Counted from the first letter of the stretch, positions 23,200 through 35,500 are shown. The stretch: DNA of 64,000 nt from Copromyces sp. CBS 386.78 (GCA_030685235.1 MU839162.1:62001-126000), one strand, 5' to 3'. Notes: generated from the letters alone by a model not told the origin. Program-made: numbers and translations.

Positions 23200-24830
23200 A
23201 TAGTTATTAATTTAGAATATTAAAACGATTTGACGGTTTTCGTTTAAGCGTTCGAAGGCTTCTATTATTAAGCGATTGAAATTTTAATCCTTATTTTTTA
23301 AACGTATAATTTCGCTAACCTTTCCGTTTTTTAAACCTTTTTCTCCGTTTTCTATCGTTTACTCCGTAATAATATAATTGTAGCCCGAACCAACGTTCAC
23401 AATTTCGAAGAAGACTTTATTATAATTAGAAAGGAAGTTATTTATTTATATATTTATATTAAGGATTTTAATTATAAAATCGCCTATAAGGAAAGTAATA
23501 TTGTAATTATCCGTATTTAATATTTATTCGCCGTTTAAGCTAATATAAAGGATTATTAAAATTAAATTAAATTATTCTACAAATAAATCGCCACTTTTAA
23601 AAAGGAATTTAACGATTTCCGTACAGTATCCGCGGCCGCTTTCTAATCTTAAAAGGATTATTATTAAAAAATCTTTTTCAATTTTCGCGCCTAATTCTCG
23701 AAGAATAGTCTAATTCCCCTATTTCTTAATTTAACCCTTTTACCTCTTAATATATTTAACGATCCTAATAATAATAATAATATAATAAATATTAGTAAAA
23801 ACAGTAGCGGCTATAAATCGGTATTATATATTATAATTACCCCCGCTTTTAATAATAAAGGATTGTCGATCGAACGTATTATTAAATATTACGCTTAGCG
23901 TATACGTATAAAATTTATTTGGGTAAATAAATTTAAAATTTTTACCGACGAACGCTTTAAATTTTCCTTTATTGCCTATTCTATCGAAAGCGTTCTATTC
24001 GAAGCTATCGAAACCGAATTAAATAAAGCTATCTTCGGCGAACTTTATAAATAGGCTATAGCCTTCGAATTAATTAACGAATTAAATAAGAAATATAATA
24101 ATATTAATGTCGTTATTAAATTCCGTTACGCCTTCGAGGACTTTAAAATATTTAAGGGTATAAAGTAGACCGATTTTGAAGAAAAGTTCGTTATATTCGT
24201 TAATAAATATAAATTCGATAACGGTATAAAAATCTATTACTTCTATTAGAAAATTAGTAATTATATTCGCTTCGCCCTTTCTTATTAATGTCCCTAGCCC
24301 GCCGACGATAGGTTTAATAAATAGTTTAAAGCCGTTCGTAATTTTATAAAAGTATTAAAAAATAAAGATTAGTATAAGAAATAGATTAATCTATTTTATA
24401 AAATTAATATAATTAATGCTTCCGCTCTTGCTAATCGTTCCGGCACTTCCGCAATTAAACCGACTATTAATTAAGGCGGTAATATAATAGACTTTAATAC
24501 TATAATTAAAATGGATATCCAAATATTTTGTATAATCGAAGTTAGTATCTTTAAATATCGTATAAAGATAGGCGTTTATACCTGCTATGGAAGGCCCGGC
24601 TATTATTCTGTTGATTATTGCGCCCGCGTTAATTTTAAAAAGGAAATTAAGCCTCGCAATAACCGTAATAAAGGCCGCGGCGGTAATATTGGTAATACTA
24701 GTAATATTGGTAACGGTAGTAATAACTGTAATAATAGCGGTAATAACGGTATTTCTAATAATGGAGGCAACGGTAACTATAATAATAATGGCGGCGGTAA
24801 TAATAATAGTAATAATTAGCAGCAGTCCGC
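23200..24830 (+). pseudogene. Gag remnant with mutated zinc knuckle
   Basis: Gag-like text can be read from about 24100 to 24480 (for example FKAVRNFIKVLKNKDQYKK). The segment 24571-24618 keeps the CX2CX4HX4C spacing around GRPG, but all four ligand positions are Tyr codons (TAT), each one transition away from TGT or CAT. An Asn/Gly/Ser-rich tail follows to 24819. Two short open frames here (24511-24819 and 24587-24898) are pieces of this relic rather than genes. Upstream boundaries are approximate. Confidence 0.75.
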
Positions 24831-25189
24831 TTAAGGCTAATATAATTATAGATAATAGCGCTTTAATTATAGTGGCGGATACTACGTTAATATTATAAAT
24901 TTTAGTATAGGTATAGGAGTTTTAGCCCCTAATATTCCGGCTCCTAATTATTATAACCCCGTTCCCGCCTACTAGCCCGGCTTTATTAGCTTAATTATAA
25001 GTAACGAAAATAATTTTATTTTAGGCTAAGGAAATATATAGCCTCCTAGTTAAATTGCGTTTAAAAGTATAAATTTAATAGATATAGAAGAAATAACGGG
25101 ACTATCTTTATATAGTTAAATATTATTAAAATAAATAGATCTTTAGTAAATAATTGTTATAAATACCTTAATTTATTAAATCTTTTTAT

Positions 25190-28100
25190 TTATTTATTTT
25201 ACGGACTGCGTAAACTATATTGTATTACTTTCGTTAATAGCGGATATATTGCCCTTAGTTTTATTAATTATTGTTTCGTTTACTATTATTATTTCCCTTT
25301 TCTTCCGTTCGCTATCTTTAAATTATTATACTTCGTTAATAGCTAGGCTAAGAGTAATATTACCTATTTTTTTAAATTTATAATATAAGTAGGAATTTAT
25401 TACGAAATTATTAATCTATTAATTTATAATTTGGCTAAGGATAACCCTATTATTTTAGGTTATTTATAGTTCGTTTATTACGCTCTAAATATTAATTAAT
25501 TTAATAATTCTTTTTAATTTAATTCTATTTATAAGTAATGCGGCTATTTCCTACTTGGGGCTTTAAATTATATTGCTCCGCTTTCGAACCGCTACTTTAC
25601 GATTCTGCGATTATTAGTTCAACGTTCGTATTAGAGCTTATCGGTAGAGGATATAGAGGACGAAGGCGAGTTTAGCTAAAAAGAGGTAGAAGCCGTTAGG
25701 CGACTATTGATTTCCGCTATAGTTAAGCGAGTTGTTCGCTAATAATTTTACTATTTTAAGTATAGGGTTGCTAACCGATTGGGTACTATTCCGTTTAGGA
25801 AAGTAAAAGGCGGTAGTACGATTATATTGTTAGCTTTGCCCCTAGTACTTCTTTTAGTACCCCGCTTAGCGCTTTACTATTGGGCTAGCGGTATAAGGAC
25901 TTCTACGGTAGATTATCGCATCCTAATTTAATTCTATAGTATTTTAACTGGTCCTATTAACCCTAATAATATTAAAGAATTCCTTGCCGTTACTTTTAAT
26001 TAGTTAGCGGAAATTTATAAATTCCTAATTATCTATATAATTCGGGCTAATTTAAATGAAGATATCTGTAGGTTAACCGAGGAAGACGAGAAATTAAAAA
26101 AGGAGGGGTGTATTTTAGACCCTTAGAGTATAAGTAATAATTTTACGCTAAATATAGTAGTAGAGGTATTACTAGGTAAAGGTTAGCGTTTTAAATATTT
26201 CTTCAGTAATAAATATTATTGTTAGATTAACGCCCTAGTAAGAGACGGGGACGAGGCCGCTTTAAGGGCCGTAAAAGTTTCTAACTTTATTAAAATTAAT
26301 AGTACCGACGACGATTTTCCCCGTTATAAGGATGTAATTAACGAATATTTTATAATAAACGGCATTGCTATTAATAAAACTTCGTTTAAAAATACGGTAC
26401 AATTTTATAAAAAAATTGATAAATTTCCTAAAACGGTCGTAGAAATTTAAATTAAGTTCCTACGATAATATTAGTATTATATATAAACCTTTATATAAGA
26501 AGGAGCGGATATTCTTCTTTCCTATAGGGCGTATAATTTGAAGATTGAGTTCTATTTAGGAGTAACCCCTCCCGCTTTTTGCAAGCGTATATTCAATTTT
26601 AACGAATTTAGTATTATTAAAAAATAAGTCGATAATATATTCTAGAAGAAATTTATTAGGCCTTCGTAGTTGGAAGCTTTTACGCTGCTACTCTTTATTA
26701 AAAAATTAGGAGGCGGAATTCGCGTTTATATTAATTATTGTAGTATTAATAATATAACCCTTAAATCCTATTACTCCTTCTTGCTTATTAAAGAAATTTT
26801 TAATATAATTTACTACGTTAAGATTTTTATTAAATTCGATGTAATTGCTACTTTTAATTATATCCATATTAAATAAGGGTATAAGTAGTTTACTATTTTT
26901 ATAACCCGGTTTAGCTTATTTAAATTTTTAATTATTTTTTTGGGTTTATAAGGCGCTTTAAGTACATTTTAGAATTATATTAACAATATTTTATATAATA
27001 TTTTCGACGTTTATACAATTGCCTATTTCGATAATATCCTTATTTATTCGGATAATATTAAAGATTATAAGTAGTACGTTAACGACGTCTTCGATAGGCT
27101 AGTAAAAGCAGGCTTTAACGTTAATATCGATAAATACGAATTTTATATAATAAGGACGAAATATTTAGGTTTAATTATTATATTTAGAAGTATCGAAATA
27201 GATTTAGAAAAGGTTAAAATTATTATCGAATAGTAAGTACCAGAGTTAAAGAAATCGCTATAATCTTTCTTAAGCTTTGTAAACTTCTATCGGCGGTTTA
27301 TAAAAGAGTTTTTAATAATAATTACCCTATTTTACGAATTTATAAAGAAGGATGCTAATTAATTTTAGAACGATTGCTATTAAACCGCTTTTAAAGTTTT
27401 TAAAAAAGTATTTTCGGAAGGCCCCGTTTTAAAGATTTACAATTAGACTAAGAAGACTATAATTAAAATAGATGCTTCTAATTAGGTTATAGGCGGCACC
27501 CTTTCCTAATACGGGGATAACGGTATCCTTTACCCTATCGCCTACTTTTCGGCTAAATATAATTCCTAGGAATATAATTACAATATATATAATAAAGAGT
27601 TATTCGTAATTATTAAAGTATTAGAGGAATAGAGGCTAGAATTTAAAGGAATTTAATAATTATTCGATATTTTAACGGATTATAAGAATTTCTAAATATT
27701 TACAACTAATAAATAATTAACCTAATAGTATATACGCTAATTTTAATTCTTATCCCAGTTTAATTTCTTAATTAAATATACGCCGGGTTCGAAAAACCTT
27801 CGCTTAAATACTTTAAGTCGTAAGCTTAACGACCGTCCGGATAACGAGGAGGATAATTGCTTGGTCGCCCGTAAGAGGGCTTTATTAAATCCGTTTTAAT
27901 TCGAAGAAGGTTATTTCGAATTTAATGATCCGACGGTAAAGTTCTCCCTTTATTTACTAAGTTTAAATAATTTAGATATTTAATTAATTAATAATTTTAT
28001 TTATACGAGTTACGAAACTTCCGTTTTCCTATAAGAATTAGTTTCCTCCCTTATTAGCGGAGTCTGTTAATAGCCTACTACTATTAAAAAGGTTTTTTAT

Positions 28101-29700
28101 AAGGCCTTTTCGGAATATTATATTGTTAATAGTATTATAAAATAGCGCTACCGAATTATTGTTAATTCTTATAATAAGAATTTTTAATTTTAATTTATTA
28201 ATCGTTAGTACAACTCCTTAGGCGCTAGTTATTTAAGCCGTAACGCTATATACGAATTCTTATAATACAATTTTTATTAAGAGGGGATATATAACGACGT
28301 ACGGTTTTTTTATAAGGGTTATTTACCTTACGTAAAGACTAAATTTTTAAAAAGAGGTTCGGCTAGTTATTTTAAATTAGTTATAATCGTTCTTATACTA
28401 TAGACTAATATTTTAATCGATTATATTATATTATTACTATTAAATACTTATTTGGGCCAAACTTTTAAATATATCGTTATCGTTATTAATCGATTTATTA
28501 AAATACGGTACTATATCCTAATAATAATTTTAAAAGCGGAAGAATTGGCAGACCGGTTTATCGATTATATTTATTCGATATACGGTCTTTTAAATAGTAT
28601 ACTCTCCGATAAAAGTACTTAATTCGTCTTATAGTTTTAATCTACCTTCTATAAGCGGCTATTTATAATTTATAAACTTACTTCCGCTTTTTACCCCTAA
28701 ACGAATACTTAAACCGAATATATTAACGTAAAAATAGAATAATTTTTAAGAATTTATATTAATTAAATATAGACGGATTAGGTAAAGTAACTATTATTAG
28801 CAGAGTTCGCCGGCAATAATACTATTTCTTCGTTAATAAGTATTTTTCCTTTCTTCGTTAATTATAAATACTACCTTTATATAAGTACGGAGTTCTATAC
28901 CCCGCCGCTACTAAATCTTTCCCTAGTTTAATTTAAAGAATATTATAAGGCTAACGAATTAGCGGACCATTTCTAATAAATTTAGGATTTTATTATCTAA
29001 TAATTTCGTCGTATATAAGAATAGTATAAAGATAACGCCAATAAAAAGCGAATCGATTCTATTAAATACTATATTAGTAATATAATTTTCCTTAATACGG
29101 CTAACTTTGCTAACGGACGTCCGTATACAAAATTATATCTTCGCTAAGAAGGACCCTTTAAAGTTATTTACGCCGAATTATATATAGTTTATTTCGCCCT
29201 ACCTTCTAATATAAAGTATTTACTAATTTTTTATATTTTTATAATATAATTATAGTCCGGCTAAGGCTTTTTAAACTAGCCTACTATAATAGACGTCTAA
29301 GTTAACGAAAGTAGGGTTATAATATAGACCGACGGTTAAGAGGAATACGAAGAGTAGGTATTCGAACGTTTTATAGATTGTTAATAAATAGGTAATAATA
29401 AGTATTGGAAATACGAAGTTAAATAAAAGACTAGTAACCCTATTTAGGAATTTATTAGTAACGTTATTAATTGTAAATATTATTTTTAATAGTTCTACTA
29501 CGAATACCCGAATAAATTAATTCCCTTAGAAGTCTAAAGGGTTTTCGAACGGTTCGCCGCTAATACTTTAGTATTAATAATAACGCTAGTACCAGCAGCC
29601 CCCGAACTACTACAACGCCGCTCTAACCGCTTAATATAGTAGGAGACGGCCGCTATTATAAAGGATAGGACGTAGAAGGATATAGAGGAGGGCTTATACC
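25190..29700 (+). pseudogene. Pol remnant: protease, reverse transcriptase, RNase H, integrase
   Basis: Retropepsin: FVNSGYIALSFIN near 25230, with Asn where the catalytic Asp belongs, then DNPIILGYL near 25440. Reverse transcriptase: 26670-27130, with LGGGIRVYINYCSINNI, IFIKFDVIATFN and YFDNILIYSDN in place of the YxDD box. RNase H: about 27460-27720 (KIDASN, IAYFSAKYN, YNKELFVIIK) leading into IKYTPGSKNLRLNTLSRK. Integrase: about 28440-28900 (INRFIKIRYYI, YGLLNSILSDKSTQF, LLLAEFAGNNTIS). The tail near 29400-29560 (KYWKYEVK, FYYEYPNK) resembles a chromodomain, as in chromoviruses. Numerous TAA/TAG stops and catalytic substitutions rule out function. Confidence 0.9.
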
Positions 29701-29820
29701 TCGCATTTAGAAAGGTATTTTGGAAGTTAATAGATATTTATAAGGATAAGAAATTATAGGAAGGGTTTTAAATCTATTATTTTACGTATATATAGATTTT
29801 TAACTTTTCGAGCTTCTTTT

Positions 29821-29832
29821 AAGGGGGGATAG
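29821..29832 (+). other. Polypurine tract of the gypsy element
   Basis: AAGGGGGGATAG immediately precedes the first base of the 3' LTR, the expected primer site for plus-strand synthesis. Confidence 0.8.
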
Positions 29833-30082
29833 TATTATAGGGTTAGATTTATAATATACTATATTGTATTAATTGTATATATATTGTGCCGACTAGAGCT
29901 TAGAGCTCTAGCCACGTATATATTATCGTTACGTATAGCCTTACGTGCCCGCGGTCTGGTCTATAGGGCTCTCGCCTATATATAGCCAGACCTCCGCGCA
30001 CACTTCCTTCTCTCCTCCTTTCTCCTTATACAACAACGCATATCTTATCATACCCCCTACGGTGCCATCTCGCCCCGTGATA
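29833..30082 (+). repeat. 3' LTR of the gypsy element
   Basis: 250 bp. Its first half is heavily mutated relative to the 5' LTR, while its last 100 bases are the better-preserved copy. It ends GTGATA, followed by the GATTT target duplicate. Confidence 0.96.
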
Positions 30083-30372
30083 GATTTAAATCCTCGCTTG
30101 CCTAACTAACAATCTTATTGTAATTGTTATCGCAGCTTCCTTCTAATCCTACCGCTAATAATTTCTCGCGTACGTTACTTACTATAATTGTATCGCCCTT
30201 AAAAAGGATACGCAATAATAAAAAGCAGTAATTAATATACAAATTAAGGAAGGATCTAATATATACGGCTACGTTTACTAATATACTAGAAACAAAGGGT
30301 TTATTAGTCGAACAGTTGCTAGGTTATATACTAAATTTCGAGGATACGCCGGTACCTACATCTCAAAATTAA
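30083..30372 (+). pseudogene. SANT/Myb-like protein of the Harbinger-type element, 3' part
   Basis: When the gypsy element and one GATTT are ignored, the frame of 21720-22640 continues here in phase for 95 codons to a TAA at 30370-30372. Three TAA codons interrupt it. The end (NILETKGLLVEQLLGYILNFEDTP) looks like an ordinary protein C-terminus. This phase continuity supports the interruption model. Confidence 0.6.
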
Positions 30373-31179
30373 TTTTAATTTTTACATCGCTAAGAAATAT
30401 CGTAATCTTTTTATACTATTCAATAACTCTCGTTAACCCGAATCCATTACTATTATCATCGTATTCGTACGTATTGTAATTAAAAAGTTATCTCGTAAAG
30501 TATAATCGTATTATTACAACGCAATATTATTATTATTAGGAGATATAGGGGTTTAAACAATTACGAAATATCGTAAAGTTAGAAATCTAGCAAGTATAAT
30601 AATCTAAGCTCAGCTGGGCAATAAAATCTAATAAAATCTAGGCTCAATTAGGTAATAAAACTAAGGCAATAAAATCCAATAAATCTAGGCCCAAATAGGT
30701 AGTAAAATTATAAATATAAGGCAAATACAATAATATGCACCCGCAACCGCGATGTACAAATCCTAACCCCGTATAAAAAGTCGATTTTACAATACTAATA
30801 GCTCTTTCAATTCAGCTCCAAATTTAATACAACTGGTATTAATTGATTTATCTTAATTTGGCGAACAAAATAATATTATTGTAATAAAATTTAGATAAAG
30901 ATATAGAAAGTGGCTAGTATTATAATAAATTATTATTACCGTACTTACCTACCCTCTACCCGGCGTACCCTCTCTGCCCGCCGCTAGCGATAGTAGCTCT
31001 ACTACATCTTCTAAGTAAATATATTTCTAAACCCTACTATCTTTTCGTCTTACTCAATATTTATATTTACTATAACTTTATCCCTATTATTATTAATACG
31101 AGCGCGACCGTTACTATCGTTAACTTTATCTCCTTCGTCCCCTTTATTATTATTATTATTAACTTCTAAACCGTTTAGG
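30373..31179. other. AT-rich Harbinger interior between the two convergent relic genes
   Basis: RIP-mutated spacer with no frame that I can follow. It contains a tandem-like stretch near 30610-30710, where TAATAAAATC and CTAGGC/CTAAGC phrases recur several times. Confidence 0.5.
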
Positions 31180-32192
31180 TTGTTACGTTAAATCTAATTA
31201 TAAAGCGCTATAACCGCGAATACAATATTAATTTAAGTCCTAATATCGTATTCGGGCGTATTCGACCTTACTACCTTCTACTTCCTCTTTAATATACCTA
31301 TTACAATTTTAACTTTTATATAATACTTCGAATGCTTTATATTATATAGCTCTTTTCGTATTTTCGGTCGATTAATACCCTACCCCTATTCGTTAAAATA
31401 ATATTAAATCGCTAGGTATAGGATAAAAATGCTATATCGTATATAATACCCCGTATTAGTAAAGTAAAATTTACCGTCTAGGATTTCGAAACTACTTATA
31501 TCGAATATTCACCGTATAATTTTAAAATCGTATATCGATTCTTCAACTCCCGGTAGAATATACGTAAAAAGATTGTTTAAATTAATGGCGACTATTACGT
31601 TCTAGTATATATATCCCTTTCGACTTCGCCACGTTTCAATTTCTAATTTACGTACCCGTATGTAAATTAAAGTGCTATCGACTACGCCTAAATAATCTCT
31701 AAAATACGGTACCGACGCCGTATCTCCTAGATTGTATATTATATTAGGAGGGGGAAGTTTAATAACGTGATAATATAATAGAACTATAGCGCTTAGAATT
31801 TTGTAAAAGTTACGGCTGATCGTTTCAGTATTGTAGCTAAACCGATAAAAGGCTTTTCGCTAGGTCTTATTATAGGTATATATATATAGGAAGGTTATGA
31901 GCTTCTATTCGAGAGATATCTATTTCGTACTGCGTATAGTAGTATATTATAATATTTAGGCGACTAGTTGGACGAACGGTTAATATTGTATACGGCACAG
32001 ATTAAATAGCTTAATTTTATGGTTTGGGTGGAGGGTATTACGAACAACCTCCTCGCCTTCGTCCCTATTAGTATAGACCGATCTATATACGGTATCGTCG
32101 CTTCCTCGAAGACGGATAGTCTGGATAATAGCGGCGACGGCTAGAAGTATAGCTATAAAGAACGTAAAAATACGCTGTCGAATAGGATCCAT
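31180..32192 (-). pseudogene. PIF/Harbinger-type DDE transposase (RIP-inactivated)
   Basis: An ATG at 32190-32192 opens a 70-codon frame (MDPIRQRIFTFFIA), and the same frame continues through TAA/TAG stops. Signature pieces in order: EEVVRNTLHP; KLITFLYIYTYNKT; YNTETISRNFYKIL; VIKLPPPN; VPYFRDYLGVVDSTLIYIRV, matching the family block around the first catalytic Asp; KGYIY(stop)NVIVAINLNNLFTYILPG; SIYDFKIIR with the second Asp; and, after a frame change, GINRPKIRKELYNIKHS and IKVKIVIGILKRK, where Lys stands at the position of the catalytic Glu, one G-to-A change away. This matches DDE_Tnp_4 (HARBI1-like) transposases. At least one frame change plus many stops make it dead. Confidence 0.85.
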
Positions 32193-32562
32193 TATAGTAT
32201 TGTATTTCGTTAGGTATTAACGGTTAAAAACGCAACTCGAGGGGGGGTTCCCTTCGCCCTACCTCAACACCCCTTTTAATACCCCTATTAACCAATAAAA
32301 CGCTCTATCTTCATAGTCCAACCCGTTAAAATAGAAACTAATAGAATGAACCATTACTATACCGAATTAGGAAGTTAATACAACCTTATGCAAGTATATG
32401 TAGGGCGCACATAGGGGGGGTACAGCCAAGAATCTGGTATAGGAAGCTAACAGAGGGGTAAAGGGGGGTTACAGGGAGTAAAGGAGGTCCGACGCCGGAT
32501 CTATCTTACGTTTTGCAATATATTGGCTAACAGGGATAATTTCCCTATACAAAATTCTGTTT
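32193..32562. other. Harbinger interior right end
   Basis: Upstream of the transposase start. From about 32400 the sequence is less AT-rich, with several runs of six or seven G, so RIP fades before the terminal repeat. Confidence 0.5.
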
Positions 32563-32585
32563 TGTTGATCGAACCAAACACGCCC
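32563..32585 (-). repeat. Right terminal inverted repeat of the Harbinger-type element
   Basis: Ends GATCGAACCAAACACGCCC, the exact reverse complement of the left terminal repeat at 20660-20682. Followed by AAG. Confidence 0.9.
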
Positions 32586-32588
32586 AAG

Positions 32589-35500
32589 GACGGGCGGGAT
32601 TGGACGGATATCATCCGGTCATTCGAGGAGCGAAAGGCGGACCCCACTTTGCAATTCCCGTTAGGGTTAATAGCGGCATGTGTCCGTGCCAACCCGGCCT
32701 GCCCAGCAAGATGGGCGAGCTTAACCAGAGTGTCGGGAGACGGGGAGGTGTGCGAAGGACGGACCGGCTGGCGGCGCTGCCTGACCATTTTCCCTAATTC
32801 GAGATCGGAAAAGTCCAAGTGTCACTTTCACTCGATTACATTTCTTCCCCTTGTGAGATCCCCTTGAGATCCCCATCTTGGTCGCCGGGCTCTCCTTTTT
32901 TCTACTCTCAACGGTCTGTCTTTGATCGATGGGGTGGTAGCTCGCGAAGTGTCGGGATATTTTGCGCGGGAAGAAGGGGACTTCGAAAAAGAAAGGAGGA
33001 GAGACAGCGCTATTGTTGCGTAGGAGGATATCTCGATACCTCGCGGGATTTTGCTTATTCTCAAGCGTCGGTGGCGTTTGACTAGCGGTTGGATATCTCC
33101 ATGTCAGTCTTGGCCCCTCTTGCGGCGGGGTCTCGGGGCTGAGAGCGTCGGAATGGCTGGCTGATGGCTGACGAGCTGTCACTTCCGCGGCTGTGATGAC
33201 TGGTGAACTATTCACTCTTTTGGGACAACACAACGAATTCTGTGTTGGCTCGGCGCGGTGTGCTCCAGGCCGCTCATTTTCCAGTTGTCTGGTTCGGTTC
33301 GGCCGGGAAATGATTCCGTCCGCTTTTTGGATCCTTTTGGCCTAGCCGTATGTGTCTCTTTTGTCTGCCTTTCCGCTTATTTCTTGACTTTCCTTTTGTC
33401 TCACCTTCAGGAGACGGAAGTGAAACTGACAGACCGCATACCCGCAAAATGGAGCGAGCTGTGAGTGAAAGAGGGTTAGTTGCCTGGTTGCTAGGCAGTA
33501 CCGGCGGGGTTTTCTCAAAATCTGTATCCACCGGAGACGTCTCCGACTTTCTGTGAGAAGTCAAGAGCCAGGAAGCAATTTCCCGCTAAAGAGAACCTTG
33601 ACGATTTCTAAAAAGGGTAACCGCCAGAAAGTCCGCCCACGTCCCAGTGAGATGAGCAGAGCCTATGATTAGCCCGAGAATGGTGAATTTTGTCGTGGCG
33701 GCCCCGGACTTTTGACTCTGACGAGATCTGTAACTGTCGCTGAATCCTGACGATGGCGCAGTGCTCACAGACCCTTCTGTTTCAATGCCCAACGCCCACT
33801 GGGTGCCTTACTTTGAGTCGAGATCCCTTCATGCCACGGTGCCGTGCATGCCCGATCTCAGCATTGTTTCCCCGGTTGCTGAAGTGACCCTGACCTTGCT
33901 ACAACCATCGCCCACCATCTGGCTGGCTTCATGCAGTGCCTGAATGCCCGGTGTTGCGAGCGTTTTAAAGTGAGCGAAAGTTATCGCGGAGCGGACTGGA
34001 GGTGGATATGGTCCCCTAATATCCAAATCTGAGACTTCCACATGGTTTGACTACTCTGATGGCGGCGGCGACATGTGGCAGTAAGGCATCGTGAGTCTCG
34101 CTTGGTCTTTGGTCGCCGAACTGTAGTGATAAATGGGGAGGTGAGATATTTCGAATGTTTCGGACAGAGGCGAAGACTAGACTGAATCTCATCGAGTCCT
34201 CGGCCATGCGTTCACGGTTGAGGATTCCCATGTCGAGTCGAGATGATCCCCCTGTCTGTCGAGTTGATCACCCCTAGGTGAGGAGAAGAGTGCTCTGGTT
34301 GGTCAAAAGTCCTCCGGGCGAGACCACAGTTGACGGCTCTTCCCTTGATCAAGGCCAATCAAGAGACCGCCTCAAGACTGGTGGCTTGAAGGTCTGTTTT
34401 GAAAATCGCTGTGCTGTTGCGCATATTGCGGCACTCGTCACTGAAGTCGATGTGTATAAAATATTAATATTGTGTGCCGGATCAGGCATCCCGCGCCAAT
34501 GTCCAGGGACTGCGCAGCTGTAGTGTACGTTGAGCCAGATGCTCACTGATCACTCACCTGCTAGTAATCATCAACTCGGCATCCCAATCAGAAGCAGGGC
34601 AGCAAAGTATGTACAAGACACAGCATGCTCCGGTACTCGCACCCGGACCTTTGAGATCCAATGCTCATCTTGATTGCCCAGCCCAGTCAAGGCAGCATAG
34701 CTCTTTGCAGGATGATGACGAGAGAGATGCATTTCGAGGCAGGGATTCGGGTGGGACAATGAAGTTGCAAGTGCCGGGGAACGGTGTGAGAAGTTGTTGC
34801 TCGATGTGGGCGCCGTCTTGTTGTTCGGAGTCTTGGCCGTTACAAAATGATTTTCACACATGGGATTTTGCGTGCGGTGGGGCCAGACTGTATGAGAATC
34901 GGATGTGCTCTCCGTTTATCTTCAGTATGTGCAAGTTGCTGCCAAATCTGTTAGCCAAGCGCAGGCCAAGAAACACTACTGTACCTGGATTTTGCGTGCA
35001 ATACCCGACCCGCCTGTCACTTCATTCCACTCTCAACATCTCCTGTCCATTCAGAACAGCACTGCAGCAGATGCTCCTCCCACCGCATTTCCGACACGGT
35101 GTCGACTGTACAGAGACGGCCGACATTGGGAACTGGATTCCAAATGGAAATCACCAGCAATCAAGCATTTCGAAACTCCCTCTCGTATACGCATTTTTGT
35201 GGGCGCTCCGTTGGCCGAAAACGAGTGGAGAGAGCGGCGGCCGAGGGGCGGCCCAACAAGAAGCAAAAGCCAAAAGCAGATTCAGCGCACTGCATGTCAT
35301 CGAGTCGTTTCTCGGTCAATTCCAGGTTGTCATCACGGTCATCATACCGCCCCAAAACACCCGCCCCTCTTCGGCCCCTCATCGCTTAATTTCCCTTTTC
35401 GTGGGCGCCTCACTGGCCAGTCAACTACAACCACATTTTGTGACCTGTTCGGCGGGATGGTGGAGTGCCTGAGTGGTTGCCCATCATTGTCGTCGGCCAT

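Larger units (their letters stand above)
22641..30082 (+). mobile_element. Complete but RIP-inactivated Ty3/gypsy LTR retrotransposon, 7,442 bp
   Basis: Two 250-bp LTRs (22641-22890 and 29833-30082) flank an interior with the order gag, protease, reverse transcriptase, RNase H, integrase, which defines Ty3/gypsy and excludes copia. The 5-bp target GATTT is duplicated at 22636-22640 and 30083-30087. A purine tract abuts the 3' LTR at 29821-29832. The LTR ends now read TATCAC and GTGATA; one transition each would turn them into the normal TG and CA ends. All reading frames are broken by many TAA/TAG codons. The element is inserted within the SANT-like gene of the surrounding Harbinger-type transposon and is therefore younger than it. 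I do not assign it to a named Neurospora family. Confidence 0.96.
20660..32585. mobile_element. RIP-mutated PIF/Harbinger-type DNA transposon with a nested gypsy retrotransposon
   Basis: Base composition changes sharply at both ends of this 11.9-kb island. Inside it is very TA-rich and poor in CA/TG, the result of RIP. A perfect 23-bp terminal inverted repeat lies exactly at the edges (20660-20682 and 32563-32585), flanked by AAG on both sides (20657-20659 and 32586-32588). Inside, outside the gypsy insertion, are a SANT/Myb-like gene remnant on + and a DDE_Tnp_4-type transposase remnant on -, the usual two-gene content of PIF/Harbinger elements. Without the 7,447-bp insertion and its duplicated target the element would be about 4.5 kb. 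AAG is not the typical TTA/TAA Harbinger target, so the 3-bp duplication could be coincidental. Confidence 0.85.

Noticed and set aside
24511..24898. Two overlapping 102-103 codon open frames with Asn/Gly or Ile/Val runs
   Set aside because: Both come from the simple-sequence tail of the mutated Gag; not separate genes.
26670..26876. 68-codon AT-rich open frame as an independent gene
   Set aside because: It is a stop-free piece of the gypsy reverse transcriptase relic.
22641..30082. Ty1/copia assignment of the retrotransposon
   Set aside because: Integrase lies after reverse transcriptase and RNase H, which is the gypsy order.
34609..35472. 287-codon open frame on the + strand between the island and the receptor gene
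   Set aside because: Overlapped by a 219-codon frame in another phase, rich in isolated Cys/Pro/Ser, no domain or intron logic; likely chance.
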